Assembly: GCF_018069895.1 (NCBI RefSeq)
Contig: NZ_JAGQDH010000022.1
Span: 1 to 38,406, forward strand
Direction of reading: 5' to 3'
Source: Roseovarius autotrophicus
GTDB lineage: Bacteria > Pseudomonadota > Alphaproteobacteria > Rhodobacterales > Rhodobacteraceae
Length of the DNA: 38,406 nucleotides
How positions within the stretch are numbered: position 1 is the stretch's first letter; the number at the start of each line of letters is the position of its first letter. Of the stretch, positions 7,807 through 16,753 are shown in pieces. The notes under the pieces were generated by a model. The model was not told the DNA's origin. It was given only the letters and a program-made list of their open reading frames with translations, and made no database searches. The position numbers and the translations under genes are program-made.

Positions 7807-8889
7807 ATGCTGAGGCTCGAGAAGCGCCCGCAGCCCTCGCGACTCTGGACCTTCGCCACCCCGCCGCTTGCGGTACTGATCACAATGATCGCGGGCGGTG
7901 CGCTTTTTGCCGCGCTGGGCAAGGACCCGGCCGAGGCCATCGCCACGATCTTCTGGCAGCCGCTCTTCGGCGAATTCTCGTTCTATTACCGCCCGCAACT
8001 CCTCATCAAGGCCGCGCCGCTCATCCTCATCGCCATCGGCCTCAGCCTCGGGTTTCGGGCCGGTATCTGGAATATCGGCGCCGAGGGCCAGTATATCATG
8101 GGTGCGCTGGCAGGCGCAGGCGTGGCGCTGGCCCTGTACCCGCTCGAAAGCCGGATCGTGTTTCCGCTCATGGTGCTGGCGGGCGCGCTTGGCGGCTGGG
8201 CCTGGGCGATGATCCCGGCCATGCTGAAGCTGCGCTTCGGCACCAATGAAATCCTCGTCTCCCTGATGCTCGTCTATGTGGCCGAACAGCTTCTGGCCGC
8301 GATGGCGCTGGGGCCGATGCGCAATCCCGACGGGCGCGGATTTCCCGGTTCGCGGAACCTGCGCCAATACGAAAGTGCCCATAATGGCGAACTGATCCCC
8401 GGCACGGGGATGCATTGGGGGGTGGCGGCGGCGCTCATCGCGGTGATCCTCGCCTATGTGCTGCTCTCGCGCCACAGCCTCGGCTTTCACATCCGCCTTG
8501 CCGGACAGGCCCCGCGCGCGGCGCGTTTCGCCGGTGTGCGCCCCGGTCGGCTGGTGGTGTTCTGCCTTGGTACCGCCGGGGCGCTCGCGGGGCTGGCGGG
8601 CATGTTCGAGGTGGCGGGCCCCGCCGGTCAGGTGAGCATCGATTTCAACGTGGGCTACGGCTTTACCGCGATCATCGTGGCGTTTCTGGGGCGTCTGCAC
8701 CCGGTCGGCATCGCGCTTGCGGGGCTTCTGATGGCACTCACCTATATCGGTGGCGAGATGGCGCAATCGACCATGGGGCTGCCCGCCGCCGCGATCCAGC
8801 TTTTCCAGGGGATGCTGCTGTTTTTCCTGCTGGCGGTGGATCTGCTGACCAATTTCCGCCTGCGAGTCCGTCTCAGGGAGGCAGCCTAA
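7807..8889 (+). CDS. Nucleoside ABC transporter permease 1
   Basis: This is a 360-residue inner-membrane permease of the branched-chain amino acid/ribose (BPD_transp_2) superfamily. The conserved stretch GLSLGFRAGIWNIGAEGQYIMGALAGAGVAL lies near residues 78-110 and is the signature region for the YufP type. About eight to ten hydrophobic segments are visible, the last followed by NFRLRVRLREAA. It forms the translocation channel with permease 2 and receives nucleosides from the BMP-like binding protein. The stop codon overlaps the next start by one base (TAATG), so the two permeases are translationally coupled. A repeat-filled gap separates it from the ATPase gene. Confidence 0.92.
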   Translation: MLRLEKRPQPSRLWTFATPPLAVLITMIAGGALFAALGKDPAEAIATIFWQPLFGEFSFYYRPQLLIKAAPLILIAIGLSLGFRAGIWNIGAEGQYIMGALAGAGVALALYPLESRIVFPLMVLAGALGGWAWAMIPAMLKLRFGTNEILVSLMLVYVAEQLLAAMALGPMRNPDGRGFPGSRNLRQYESAHNGELIPGTGMHWGVAAALIAVILAYVLLSRHSLGFHIRLAGQAPRAARFAGVRPGRLVVFCLGTAGALAGLAGMFEVAGPAGQVSIDFNVGYGFTAIIVAFLGRLHPVGIALAGLLMALTYIGGEMAQSTMGLPAAAIQLFQGMLLFFLLAVDLLTNFRLRVRLREAA

Positions 8890-9803
8890 TGGGTGCGATC
8901 GATCCGACCCTCCTTCTGGCCGCGATCATGGTGGCGGCGACACCCATTCTTCTGGCCGCGCTTGGCGAACTGGTGGTGGAGCGCGCGGGCGTGCTCAACC
9001 TCGGGGTAGAGGGCATGATGATCACCGGTGCGATCTGCGGCTTTGCCGTGGCGGTCAATTCCGGCTCGCCGGTGCTCGGCTTTGTCGCGGCGGCGGCGGG
9101 GGGCGCAGCACTCTCGCTGCTCTTTGCCCTGCTGACGCAACTGGCGCTGGCCAATCAGGTCGCCTCTGGGCTGGCGCTGACGCTTTTCGGCCTCGGCCTC
9201 TCATCGCTGTTGGGCCAAGGATATCAGGGGATCAAGCCCCCGCCCACGCCCCGGCTCGACCTCGGCCCGTTGAGCGATATCCCCTTCCTCGGTCGCGTGC
9301 TCTTTTCCCACGATCCCATGGTCTATCTCGCGCTCGGGCTGGTGGCGGCGGTCTGGGCGCTGCTGAAATTCACCCGCGCGGGCCTGATCCTGCGCGCCGT
9401 GGGCGAAAACCACGACGCCGCCCATGCGCTCGGCTATCGGGTGGTGCGGGTGCGGGTGATGGCGATCCTCTTCGGCGGGGCCTGCGCGGGGCTGGGCGGT
9501 GCGTATATCAGTCTCATCCGTGTGCCGCAGTGGACCGAGGGCATGACCTCCGGCGCGGGCTGGATCGCGCTCGCCCTCGTCGTCTTTGCCTCGTGGAAGG
9601 CCGGGCGCGTTCTACTCGGTGCCTGGCTTTTCGGCGGGGTCTCTGTGCTTCAGCTCAATCTTCAGGCAGCGGGCCTTGCCATTCCTGTCGAGTATCTTTC
9701 CATGTCGCCCTACTTGATCACCATCCTCGTGCTGGTCATCATGTCCGCGGACCGCTCTCGCGCACCCGGCTCTCTGGGCCGCAGCTTTCACGCCTCGCAA
9801 TAA
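8889..9803 (+). CDS. Nucleoside ABC transporter permease 2
   Basis: The 304-residue partner permease is of the YufQ type. The conserved motif ERAGVLNLGVEGMMITGAICG lies near residues 30-50, and a further motif, FTRAGLILRAVGENHDAAHALG, near residues 165-185 is typical of the cytoplasmic coupling loop. Several transmembrane helices follow, ending with YLITILVLVIMS. The reading frame stays open upstream inside permease 1, but the ATG at 8889, which overlaps the upstream TAA, is where homology begins. The binding-protein gene follows 20 bases later behind a strong ribosome site. Confidence 0.92.
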   Translation: MGAIDPTLLLAAIMVAATPILLAALGELVVERAGVLNLGVEGMMITGAICGFAVAVNSGSPVLGFVAAAAGGAALSLLFALLTQLALANQVASGLALTLFGLGLSSLLGQGYQGIKPPPTPRLDLGPLSDIPFLGRVLFSHDPMVYLALGLVAAVWALLKFTRAGLILRAVGENHDAAHALGYRVVRVRVMAILFGGACAGLGGAYISLIRVPQWTEGMTSGAGWIALALVVFASWKAGRVLLGAWLFGGVSVLQLNLQAAGLAIPVEYLSMSPYLITILVLVIMSADRSRAPGSLGRSFHASQ

Positions 9804-9823
9804 CCACAACAAGGAGACCCCAC

Positions 9824-10897
9824 ATGACCCTTACCCGCCTGTTCACCACCGCAGCCCTTGCGCTTGGCCTGGCCAGCACCGCCATGGCGCAGGATAAGAC
9901 CAAGGTCGGCTTCATCTATGTCGGCCCCATCGGCGATGGCGGCTGGACCTATGAGCATGACAAGGGCCGTCTCGCCGTCGAGGCAGAGTTCGGCGACGCG
10001 GTCGAAACCGTCTATCAGGAAAGCGTGCCGGAGGGCGCCGATGCCGAGCGCGCAATCACGCAGATGGCGCTTCAGGGCGCGGACCTGATCTTTACCACCT
10101 CGTTCGGCTTCATGGAGCCGACGCTTGCCGTGGCCGAAAAATTCCCCAATGTGAAATTCGAGCACGCCACCGGCTACAAGACCGCGCCCAATGTCTCGAC
10201 CTATTCCGCCCGATTCTACGAGGGGCGCGCGGTGCAAGGCCATATCGCGGGCAAGATGACCAAATCGAATATCATCGGCTATATCGCCTCCTATCCGATC
10301 CCCGAGGTCATCCGCGGCATCAACTCGGCCTATATCCACGCCAAGAAAGCCAACCCCGATGTCGAGTTCAAGATCATCTGGGCCTATACATGGTTCGACC
10401 CGGCAAAAGAGGCCGACGCCGCGCAGGCTCTCATTGAACAGGGCGCGGATGTGATCCTGCAACATACCGATTCCACCGCCCCGCAGGCCGCCGCCGAGAA
10501 GGCCGGCAATGTCGTGACCTTCGGGCAGGCCTCGGACATGGCCGAATATGCGCCCTTCCCGCGCGTGTCGTCGATCATCGATGACTGGGCACCCTACTAT
10601 ATCGCCCGCACCCGCGCGGTGATTGACGGCACCTGGGAGACAACCGAGACCTGGGACGGCATCGGCCCCGGCATGGTCGCGATCGGCGAGATCACCGACG
10701 CCGTGCCCGCCGACGTCAAGGCCGAGGCACTCGCAATGAAGGATGCCATGGCGCGCGGCGAGTATCACCCCTTCACCGGCCCACTCAACAAACAGGACGG
10801 CAGCGTGTGGCTGACCGAGGGCGAAGTGGCCGACGACGGCACGCTTCTGGGCATGGATTTCTATGTCGAGGGCCTGACCGGGCAGATCCCGAACTGA
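9824..10897 (+). CDS. BMP family substrate-binding protein (nucleoside importer)
   Basis: The 357-residue periplasmic receptor belongs to the basic membrane protein/PnrA family. It has a Sec signal peptide, MTLTRLFTTAALALGLASTAMAQ, with a likely cut after AMA and no lipobox, so it should be soluble. Family landmarks are KVGFIYVGPIGDGGWTY at the mature N-terminus, then FTTSFGFMEPTLAVAEKFP and ADVILQHTDSTAP. The ATG at 9824 follows AAGGAGA at 9811-9817, a near-ideal ribosome site that fits the high output expected of binding proteins. It is the last gene of the operon, and a 10-base-pair hairpin follows. Purine nucleosides are the likely cargo by family and gene order; the exact ligand is not decidable here. 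Confidence 0.93.
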   Translation: MTLTRLFTTAALALGLASTAMAQDKTKVGFIYVGPIGDGGWTYEHDKGRLAVEAEFGDAVETVYQESVPEGADAERAITQMALQGADLIFTTSFGFMEPTLAVAEKFPNVKFEHATGYKTAPNVSTYSARFYEGRAVQGHIAGKMTKSNIIGYIASYPIPEVIRGINSAYIHAKKANPDVEFKIIWAYTWFDPAKEADAAQALIEQGADVILQHTDSTAPQAAAEKAGNVVTFGQASDMAEYAPFPRVSSIIDDWAPYYIARTRAVIDGTWETTETWDGIGPGMVAIGEITDAVPADVKAEALAMKDAMARGEYHPFTGPLNKQDGSVWLTEGEVADDGTLLGMDFYVEGLTGQIPN

Positions 10898-10916
10898 GCC
10901 CGTTGCCTGTGACCTG

Positions 10917-10945
10917 CACCCCGCCGTGCCACGCGCGGCGGGGTG
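10917..10945. terminator. Hairpin between convergent operons
   Basis: CACCCCGCCG (10917-10926) pairs perfectly with CGGCGGGGTG (10936-10945) around a 9-base loop. It lies between the 3' ends of the transporter operon and the convergent capsule operon, so it can serve both. No strong T-tract follows. Confidence 0.6.
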
Positions 10946-10986
10946 ATTATGCGGTTCACAGGTGCCGAACCGGGCACGCGGAGCGC

Positions 10987-12483
10987 TCAGATCGACTGGT
11001 CGTAATCCCCCACCGCCGGTTCGGTGCGGATGACCGCATCGAGATCGGCGAAGATGGCGCGCATTTCCGCGTCGCTTGCGCTGCTCTCGCACACCACCAC
11101 AAGGTTGGGCGTGTTCGACGAGGCCCGCACAAGACCCCAGGACCCGTTGTCGAGAATAACACGGGCGCCATTGACGGTCACGACCTCCTTGATGGGGCGC
11201 CCGGCGAGCGGCTCTCCTGCGGCATGGCGCGCGACGAGTTTGGCGACGATGCGATCCAGCACAGCGTATTTCTCGGTATCGGCGCACCAGGGTGACATGG
11301 TGGGGGTGCCCCAGGTCTGCGGCAGGGCGCGGCGGAGGTCGGACATGGACATATCAGGGTTGCGGTCCATCAGCTTGCAGATCTCGACCGCCACACGCAG
11401 ACCACAATCATAGCCGCGCCCGATGGGTTCGGCGAGGAAGTAATGGCCGGATTTCTCGAAACCGGCGAGCGCGCCCAATTCCTTGACCCGGCGTTTCATG
11501 TGGCTGTGGCCGGTTTTCCAGTAATCCGCCGTGACGCCATTCTTGATCAGTTCGGGATCAGAGGCAAAGAGCCCGGTGGATTTCACATCCGCCACAAAGG
11601 TGGCGTTGGGGTAAATCTTCGACAGATCCCGCGCCATGATGACGCCCACCTTGTCGGCAAAGATTTCCTCGCCCTCGTCATCGACAACGCCGCAGCGGTC
11701 ACCGTCGCCGTCAAAGCCGAGCGCGAAATCGGCGCCCGTGGCGCGCACGGTTTCGGCCATGTCATGCAGCATTTCCATGGCTTCGGGATTGGGGTTGTAA
11801 TGCGGAAAGGTGTAGTCGAGCCTGTTGTGCGACGGGATCACCTCGACGCCGATGCGCGCGAACAATTCCGGCGCAAAGGCAGAGGCAGTGCCATTGCCGG
11901 TGGCGCAGACGACGCGCAGCTTGCGGGTCATGCGAAAATCGCCGACGAGATCGTCAAGATAGGCCTCGCGCACGCCGGGGACAAATTCGTAAGAGCCGAC
12001 CGCGCGCGCGACGCCGCGCCCCTCAAGCACGATGTCGCGGAGTTCCGCCATCTCGTCCGGGCCGTGGGTGAGCGGGCGCTCGAACCCCATCTTGACCCCG
12101 GTCCAGCCGTTCGGGTTGTGCGAGGCGGTGACCATGGCCACGGCGGGCACATCGAGGTGGAATTGCGCGAAATAGGCCATGGGGCTGAGGGCAGGGCCGA
12201 TGTCCTTGACGGTGATCCCTGCCTGCATGAGGCCCAGCATGAGCGCATTCTTGATCGTGAGCGAATAGTCGCGGTAGTCATTGCCGACCGCGATCACCGG
12301 CGCGATGCCGCGGGCGTGGATCTGGGTGCCGAGACCGAGACCAAGCGCCGTGATCCCCGGCAGGTTGATCGCATCGGGATATTTCCAGCGCGCGTCGTAT
12401 TCGCGAAAACCCGTCGGCTCGATCATCGCGTCGCGCAGGAATTCCCATGTGTTCGGCGCGACGGTCGGCAGGGGCTTGGACAT
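10987..12483 (-). CDS. Phosphomannomutase/phosphoglucomutase family protein
   Basis: The 498-residue alpha-D-phosphohexomutase interconverts hexose 1- and 6-phosphates through a phosphoserine. The catalytic loop TASHNPNGWTG places the active Ser at residue 121. The Mg-binding loop DGDGDR lies at 258-263. The sugar-recognition loop is GFEKSGHYF near residue 340, and the phosphate-binding loop RASSNTPNLVVV is in the C-terminal domain. Mannose versus glucose preference cannot be read from these motifs. It is the last gene of a minus-strand operon after kpsT, kpsE and kdsA, which points to supplying sugar nucleotides for capsule or LPS. Confidence 0.93.
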   Translation of the reverse strand: MSKPLPTVAPNTWEFLRDAMIEPTGFREYDARWKYPDAINLPGITALGLGLGTQIHARGIAPVIAVGNDYRDYSLTIKNALMLGLMQAGITVKDIGPALSPMAYFAQFHLDVPAVAMVTASHNPNGWTGVKMGFERPLTHGPDEMAELRDIVLEGRGVARAVGSYEFVPGVREAYLDDLVGDFRMTRKLRVVCATGNGTASAFAPELFARIGVEVIPSHNRLDYTFPHYNPNPEAMEMLHDMAETVRATGADFALGFDGDGDRCGVVDDEGEEIFADKVGVIMARDLSKIYPNATFVADVKSTGLFASDPELIKNGVTADYWKTGHSHMKRRVKELGALAGFEKSGHYFLAEPIGRGYDCGLRVAVEICKLMDRNPDMSMSDLRRALPQTWGTPTMSPWCADTEKYAVLDRIVAKLVARHAAGEPLAGRPIKEVVTVNGARVILDNGSWGLVRASSNTPNLVVVCESSASDAEMRAIFADLDAVIRTEPAVGDYDQSI

Positions 12484-12498
12484 GAATAACTCTTTGCT

Positions 12499-13338
12499 TC
12501 AAACAATCAGGGGGTTTGCCTTGGCGAGGCGATCGAACTCCATCAGGCTCGCTATGAGCGCGGGCATTTGCGTGAGGGGGATCATGTTCGGCCCGTCCGA
12601 GGGCGCGTTGTCGGGATCCTCATGCGTCTCGATGAACACGGCCGCGACCCCGATCGCCACGGCGGCGCGCGCCATGACGGGGGCGAATTCGCGCTGCCCG
12701 CCGCTGCTGCCGCCCTTGCCGCCGGGTTGCTGCACCGAATGGGTCGCATCCATCACCACCGGATAGCCGGTCGCCGCCATCTGCGGCAGGCTGCGCATAT
12801 CGGCAACAAGGGTGTTGTAACCAAAAGAGGTGCCGCGTTCGGTCAGCATGATACGGGTGTTGCCGGTGCTCTCGATCTTGGAGATGACATTGGGCATGTC
12901 CCAGGGGGCGAGAAACTGCCCCTTCTTGACATTGATCACCGCGCCGGTCTCGCCCGCCGCGATCAGGAGATCGGTCTGGCGGCAGAGAAAGGCGGGGATT
13001 TGCAGCACATCGGCCACCTCAGCCACCGGCGCGCATTGATCCGCGGTGTGGATGTCGGTGAGCACCGGCAGCCCAAGCGCGTCCTTGACCGATTGCAGCA
13101 CCTTGAGCCCCTCGTCGAGCCCGAGGCCGCGCTTGCCCGAGAGCGAGGTGCGGTTGGCCTTGTCAAAGCTGCCCTTGAAGATCAACCCTGCGCCATGGGC
13201 GGCGCAGGCCTCTTGCAATGTGCCGGCGATCATCTGGGCATGGTCAGCGGATTCGAGCTGGCAGGGCCCGGCGATGAAGGTAAGCGGCCGGTCATTCGCA
13301 ACACGGCAGCCCGAAATATCAATCACGTGCATGGTCAA
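12499..13338 (-). CDS. kdsA: 3-deoxy-8-phosphooctulonate synthase (Kdo-8-phosphate synthase)
   Basis: The 279-residue enzyme joins arabinose 5-phosphate and phosphoenolpyruvate to make Kdo 8-phosphate, precursor of Kdo for lipid A core and for capsule linkers. Full-length landmarks are [77 protein letters not shown] and [13 protein letters not shown]. The length is normal for KdsA. The start overlaps the end of kpsE by four bases and the mutase gene follows 15 bases later, so all are co-transcribed. Its place beside capsule export genes suggests that part of the Kdo goes to a polysaccharide anchor. Confidence 0.97.
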   Translation of the reverse strand: MTMHVIDISGCRVANDRPLTFIAGPCQLESADHAQMIAGTLQEACAAHGAGLIFKGSFDKANRTSLSGKRGLGLDEGLKVLQSVKDALGLPVLTDIHTADQCAPVAEVADVLQIPAFLCRQTDLLIAAGETGAVINVKKGQFLAPWDMPNVISKIESTGNTRIMLTERGTSFGYNTLVADMRSLPQMAATGYPVVMDATHSVQQPGGKGGSSGGQREFAPVMARAAVAIGVAAVFIETHEDPDNAPSDGPNMIPLTQMPALIASLMEFDRLAKANPLIV

Positions 13339-14912
13339 GAGGTTACCTGTTCCCTGAGAATGGAGGCAGTCAGCGACACCATCAGGTAGATACCAGAAAA
13401 GATCAGAAAGGCCAGAACGGTATTCTCGAATACCTTGGGATAGCTGGCCTCCTGCGGTGGAACGGGCCGCGCGCTCACGGTCAGGTAGCGTACCTGCTTG
13501 TTGGCCTCGGTCTCGGACATGCGCATGGATTCCAGGGCCGATTGCAGCACCATGTCGGCGGTCGCAAGATCCGCCTGCGCCATCTGGATCGCCGCCGTTT
13601 TCGACGCAAGCGAGCTGTCGCCCTCGGTCGCCTCGGTCAGACGGCGCTTCTGCCGCTCTAGCTCGGCGCGCAGGACGGTGATCTCCGATTGCAGCGCAGT
13701 CACGCGGGCGGTGTTGGGGCGGGCATTGTTCAACTGGATGCTCAGCACCAGTTCCTTTTCCTGCAACTGCAACTCGACCGAGTTGATCAGACTGCGGATA
13801 CCCGCGATCTCGCCTTCGGGATCGAGGATCGTGCCCTCCTGCAAGGCCACGAGCCGCTCCTGCGCGGCGCGCCGCTCGGCCTTGGCCTGCTCCAGGCTTT
13901 CGGCTGCGATCTTCACCGCATCGTTGCGCTTGTCACGGCTGAGCTCGTCCACACGCTCTTCGGCATAGGCGATAAGCTGCTGGTTAAAGCGCAGGCTGGT
14001 CTCGGGATCGGCGGCGATCACCTCCATCCGCATGACGCCCTCTGTGGGGTCATAGCCGATCTTCACATGGCGGCGATAAAGCTTGTAAACCGCCTCGTTG
14101 CTGGCGTTGGGGTCAAGCCGCTGGATCACATCGATGCCGGGGGCGCTGAAATGCGCGCGAAAGCCCTGCTCCTCGTCGAGGCGCAGCATGGCATCCTTGG
14201 ATTCGAGGTATTCCTGTGTCGCGATCGCGTCCTGCCCGGTGGCGAACTGGCTGGGCAAAAGCCCGCCAAGACCACCCCGGCCACCCGCGCCACCGCTGTC
14301 GGCGGACAGGATCAGAAAGGCCGAGTTGGAGGCATACATGGGCGTCGCCATCGAACTGAAATAATACCCCGCGAGAAAGGTGGGCAGGATCACAAAGGCG
14401 AGCAGGCGCGACATGAGCAGCGCCAGTTTGCGGCGGCGACGGCGGGAAATGTCGCGCTGGATGGCGACGATCTCCGAGGCGCGCCGCTCGGACGGGCTGA
14501 TGTCGCGGACGGGCAGGTTGTGGGCCTGCGCCGGCACCGTCTGCGGAAGCTGGACGCGCGGCGCGGCCTGCTGCCAGTCTGCCGCCTCGTTGCCGGCCAC
14601 CAGTTCCAGAATGCCCGAGCGCTGAAACGGGTCGATGCCGCGCGCGCGCAAAAGTCGCACCGCGTCAAAATCCGAGGTGGGCGCCAGCCCGTGTTTCTGC
14701 GCCGCACGACGCGCCAATCGCAGTTCGCGCCCTGTCAGGCCCTCTCGGCGAATGTCGTCGATGCTGGCGCCTGGCACATCTGCGCGCACGGCGTCGATCT
14801 GACCTTCGCGCGGGGCTTCGTCCCGCGTGCATGACGCCGCCTGGGCGGCCGCACCCGCCATGGACGCGCTGCGACGGATGCGGAACTTGCTAACCTTGGG
14901 TTTCGTAGTCAT
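13335..14912 (-). CDS. kpsE: Capsule polysaccharide export inner-membrane protein, KpsE/BexC/CtrB family
   Basis: The 525-residue protein links the inner-membrane exporter to the periplasm in group 2-type capsule export. TM1 is at about residues 167-186 ([16 protein letters not shown]). A periplasmic part with long coiled coils follows (about 330-460, rich in Gln/Glu/Arg/Ala), then a Pro-rich [19 protein letters not shown] segment, and TM2 at about 500-518 close to the C-terminus. This is the classic KpsE topology. KpsE proteins are usually near 380 residues; here about 165 cytoplasmic residues precede TM1 and include an Arg-rich helix region (about 50-105, [21 protein letters not shown]). 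The start overlaps the end of kpsT by 23 bases. Confidence 0.88.
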   Translation of the reverse strand: MTTKPKVSKFRIRRSASMAGAAAQAASCTRDEAPREGQIDAVRADVPGASIDDIRREGLTGRELRLARRAAQKHGLAPTSDFDAVRLLRARGIDPFQRSGILELVAGNEAADWQQAAPRVQLPQTVPAQAHNLPVRDISPSERRASEIVAIQRDISRRRRRKLALLMSRLLAFVILPTFLAGYYFSSMATPMYASNSAFLILSADSGGAGGRGGLGGLLPSQFATGQDAIATQEYLESKDAMLRLDEEQGFRAHFSAPGIDVIQRLDPNASNEAVYKLYRRHVKIGYDPTEGVMRMEVIAADPETSLRFNQQLIAYAEERVDELSRDKRNDAVKIAAESLEQAKAERRAAQERLVALQEGTILDPEGEIAGIRSLINSVELQLQEKELVLSIQLNNARPNTARVTALQSEITVLRAELERQKRRLTEATEGDSSLASKTAAIQMAQADLATADMVLQSALESMRMSETEANKQVRYLTVSARPVPPQEASYPKVFENTVLAFLIFSGIYLMVSLTASILREQVTS

Positions 14913-15549
14913 AGAGCTCTTTCGCCTCTTCCAAGGTATCGAACATAAAGAGTTTACCCGCAGTTAACACGGCTGCCGAACTCGCGAACTTTTCAAGCGT
15001 CCTGGGATCGTGCGACACGATCACGATGGTTGTGGTGGCCAACCGCTCGCGCAGGATTTCCCCGGCCTTGCGGTTGAATTCCACATCGGTCGATCCGGGC
15101 ATCCCCTCGTCGATCAGATACATGTCGAAATCAAGCGCCAGCATCAGCGCAAAGCTGAACCGCGCCCGCATCCCCGAGGAATAGGTGCCGAGCGGCTGGT
15201 CGAAATATTCGCCCAGACCGCAAAGCCAGCGGCAATACGCCTCGATGTAATCCGGATCGAGCCCGTAGAGCCGCGCGATGTAGCGCGCGTTCTCCTTGGC
15301 GGAAAGGCGCGAGATGACACCCCCCATGAAGCCTAGCGGAAAGGAGATGCGGCAACTGCGCCGGATCACGCCCTCGTCCGGTTTCTCCAGCCCCGCCATC
15401 ATGTTGATAAGCGTGGTTTTCCCGGTGCCGTTGGGCGCGAGGATGCCAAGGCTGCGCCCAAGTTCCACGCGGAACGAAACATCCTCAAGGATTACCTTGT
15501 GCTGGCTGCCCGTCCAGAAGGACTTGCTAACATTTTCAAACTCCAGCAT
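14890..15549 (-). CDS. kpsT: Capsule polysaccharide export ATP-binding protein, KpsT family
   Basis: The 219-residue ABC ATPase energises polysaccharide export with a KpsM-type permease. Motifs are Walker A APNGTGKTT (the usual first Gly is Ala), the KpsT-typical YSSGMRARFSFALML signature, Walker B MYLIDEG and the switch IVIVSHD. The frame is open far upstream; I start at ATG 15549 because MLEFENVSKSFWTG is the conserved beginning. It is the first gene of a minus-strand operon followed by kpsE, kdsA and a hexose phosphomutase. No kpsM is in the window, so the permease must be encoded elsewhere. Confidence 0.92.
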   Translation of the reverse strand: MLEFENVSKSFWTGSQHKVILEDVSFRVELGRSLGILAPNGTGKTTLINMMAGLEKPDEGVIRRSCRISFPLGFMGGVISRLSAKENARYIARLYGLDPDYIEAYCRWLCGLGEYFDQPLGTYSSGMRARFSFALMLALDFDMYLIDEGMPGSTDVEFNRKAGEILRERLATTTIVIVSHDPRTLEKFASSAAVLTAGKLFMFDTLEEAKELYDYETQG

Positions 15550-15807
15550 CCGGCTGCCCCGATTACAAACCACCTCGCCCGGCGCATCCCGCGGGTTGTG
15601 GCCGTTATTATTTTTGATCTGCGGACAATATGCCATTTGATCAAGGCAATAATATGCTCTGGGGGACAAAAAATGCGGCTCGGGCGCGACGATCCCGGGG
15701 CAAATCGTGGCCAACAGGTGACGGCGGATGGGAATTGTGCCCGCCCGATTGCCCGCGCCGCCGCTCTGGGCTAGGGACGCACTGGAACAGCCCGCACGAG
15801 ACAGCCC
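15550..15807. promoter_or_regulatory. Divergent promoter region between kpsT and UPF0262 genes
   Basis: This 258-base gap holds an unusually AT-rich core (about 15600-15660) with TTATTATTTTTGATC, an 8-base palindrome TTGATCAA (15637-15644) and CAATAATATG. It probably carries the capsule operon promoter. On the other strand, TTGCCC (15749-15754), 16 bases, then CTAGGG (15771-15776) is a likely promoter for the UPF0262 operon. Confidence 0.4.
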
Positions 15808-16287
15808 ATGAGCCGCATCTGCCATATCGAACTCGATGATGCCAACCTGCCGCCGCCCACGCCCGAAATCGAGCAGGAGCGCAAGGTGGCCATGTATGAC
15901 CTGATCGAGCAGAACAGCTTTGCGTTGCCCGCGCGGGACGGGCGGGCGGTGCCCGAGGGGCCATACCGTGTGGGCCTTGCGATCCGCGAGAAACGCCTCG
16001 TCTTTGACATCTGCACCGAGGATGGCGGCCCGGCGGCCGAGTTTCACCTCTCGCTGTCGCCGTTCCGGCAGGTGGTCAAGGATTACTGGGCCATCTGCGA
16101 AAGCTATTTCGACGCAGTCAGGAACATGCCGCCCTCCCAGATCGAAACCATCGACATGGCCCGGCGCGGCATCCACAACGAGGGCGCGCGCGTGCTCGAA
16201 GAACGGCTCGAAGGCAAGGCCGAGATCGATACCGCCACCGCGCGCCGCCTGTTCACCCTCATCTGCGTGCTGCATTTCGGGGGCTGA
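15808..16287 (+). CDS. UPF0262 family protein
   Basis: This 159-residue soluble protein belongs to the uncharacterised UPF0262 family, which is common in alphaproteobacteria. Recognisable stretches are the start SRICHIELDD, then EQERKVAMYDLIEQN, PEGPYRVGLAIREKRLVFDI, LSLSPFRQVVKDYWAICESYFDA and IDMARRGIHNEGARVLEERL. No enzymatic motif is known, and it has no signal peptide or membrane segment. It opens a four-gene operon, followed after 4 bases by the phosphatase gene. From memory, the UPF0262/LMW-phosphatase pair is usually near hisD and infA in this family; neither is here. Confidence 0.9.
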   Translation: MSRICHIELDDANLPPPTPEIEQERKVAMYDLIEQNSFALPARDGRAVPEGPYRVGLAIREKRLVFDICTEDGGPAAEFHLSLSPFRQVVKDYWAICESYFDAVRNMPPSQIETIDMARRGIHNEGARVLEERLEGKAEIDTATARRLFTLICVLHFGG

Positions 16288-16291
16288 GCAT

Positions 16292-16753
16292 ATGCCCCAG
16301 CCGCTGCCGCAATCGGTGCTGTTCTGTTGCGATCACAATGCCGTGCGCTCGCCCATGGCCGAGGGGATCATGAAGAAGTTCTACGGCACCGACACATATG
16401 TGCAGTCGGCGGGCGTCAAGAACGACATGGAGATCGATGGCTTTTCCATCGCCGTCTGCCGTGAGATCGGGGTCGAGCTCGAACGCCACCGCTCGCGCAG
16501 CTTTGACCAGATGGAGCAGTGGGGCGACGACCTGTCGTCCTTCGATCTCATCGTCTCGCTCAGCCCCGCCAGCCAGCGCCGCGCGCTTGAACTGACGCGG
16601 TTCTATCACCTCGATGTCGTTTACTGGCCGATCATGGACCCGACCGGGCTTGCGCAGACGCGCGAGGCGCGGCTCGATGCCTATCGCCAGACCCGCGACC
16701 AGATCATCGGCCACCTGACCGCGCGTTGGGGCCCGCCCATGGAGGATACATGA
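16292..16753 (+). CDS. Low molecular weight phosphatase family protein
   Basis: The 153-residue protein has the low-molecular-weight phosphotyrosine phosphatase/arsenate reductase fold. The catalytic P-loop C-x5-R is at residues 13-19 (FCCDHNAVRSPMAEG), with nucleophile Cys13 and Arg19. The general-acid region is DPTGLAQ near residue 115, with the Asp in MDP as the likely acid. Whether it acts on protein tyrosines, arsenate or small molecules is open. The ATG at 16292 starts 4 bases after the UPF0262 stop, and the gene ends in an ATGA overlap with the SnoaL-like gene. Confidence 0.88.
   Translation: MPQPLPQSVLFCCDHNAVRSPMAEGIMKKFYGTDTYVQSAGVKNDMEIDGFSIAVCREIGVELERHRSRSFDQMEQWGDDLSSFDLIVSLSPASQRRALELTRFYHLDVVYWPIMDPTGLAQTREARLDAYRQTRDQIIGHLTARWGPPMEDT

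Noticed and set aside
7642..7812. Short frame MSEASHKETEAS... after the ATPase gene
   Set aside because: Most of it is repeat DNA read as protein and it overlaps the permease start; no support as a gene.
9788..11287. 499-residue minus-strand frame over the BMP binding protein
   Set aside because: Antisense to a clear binding-protein gene and overlapping the phosphomutase end; no homology seen.
14942..14975. CtrA-like sequence TTTA-N7-TTAAC in kpsT
   Set aside because: It has a mismatch in the first half-site and lies inside a coding region, unlike the site at 2476.
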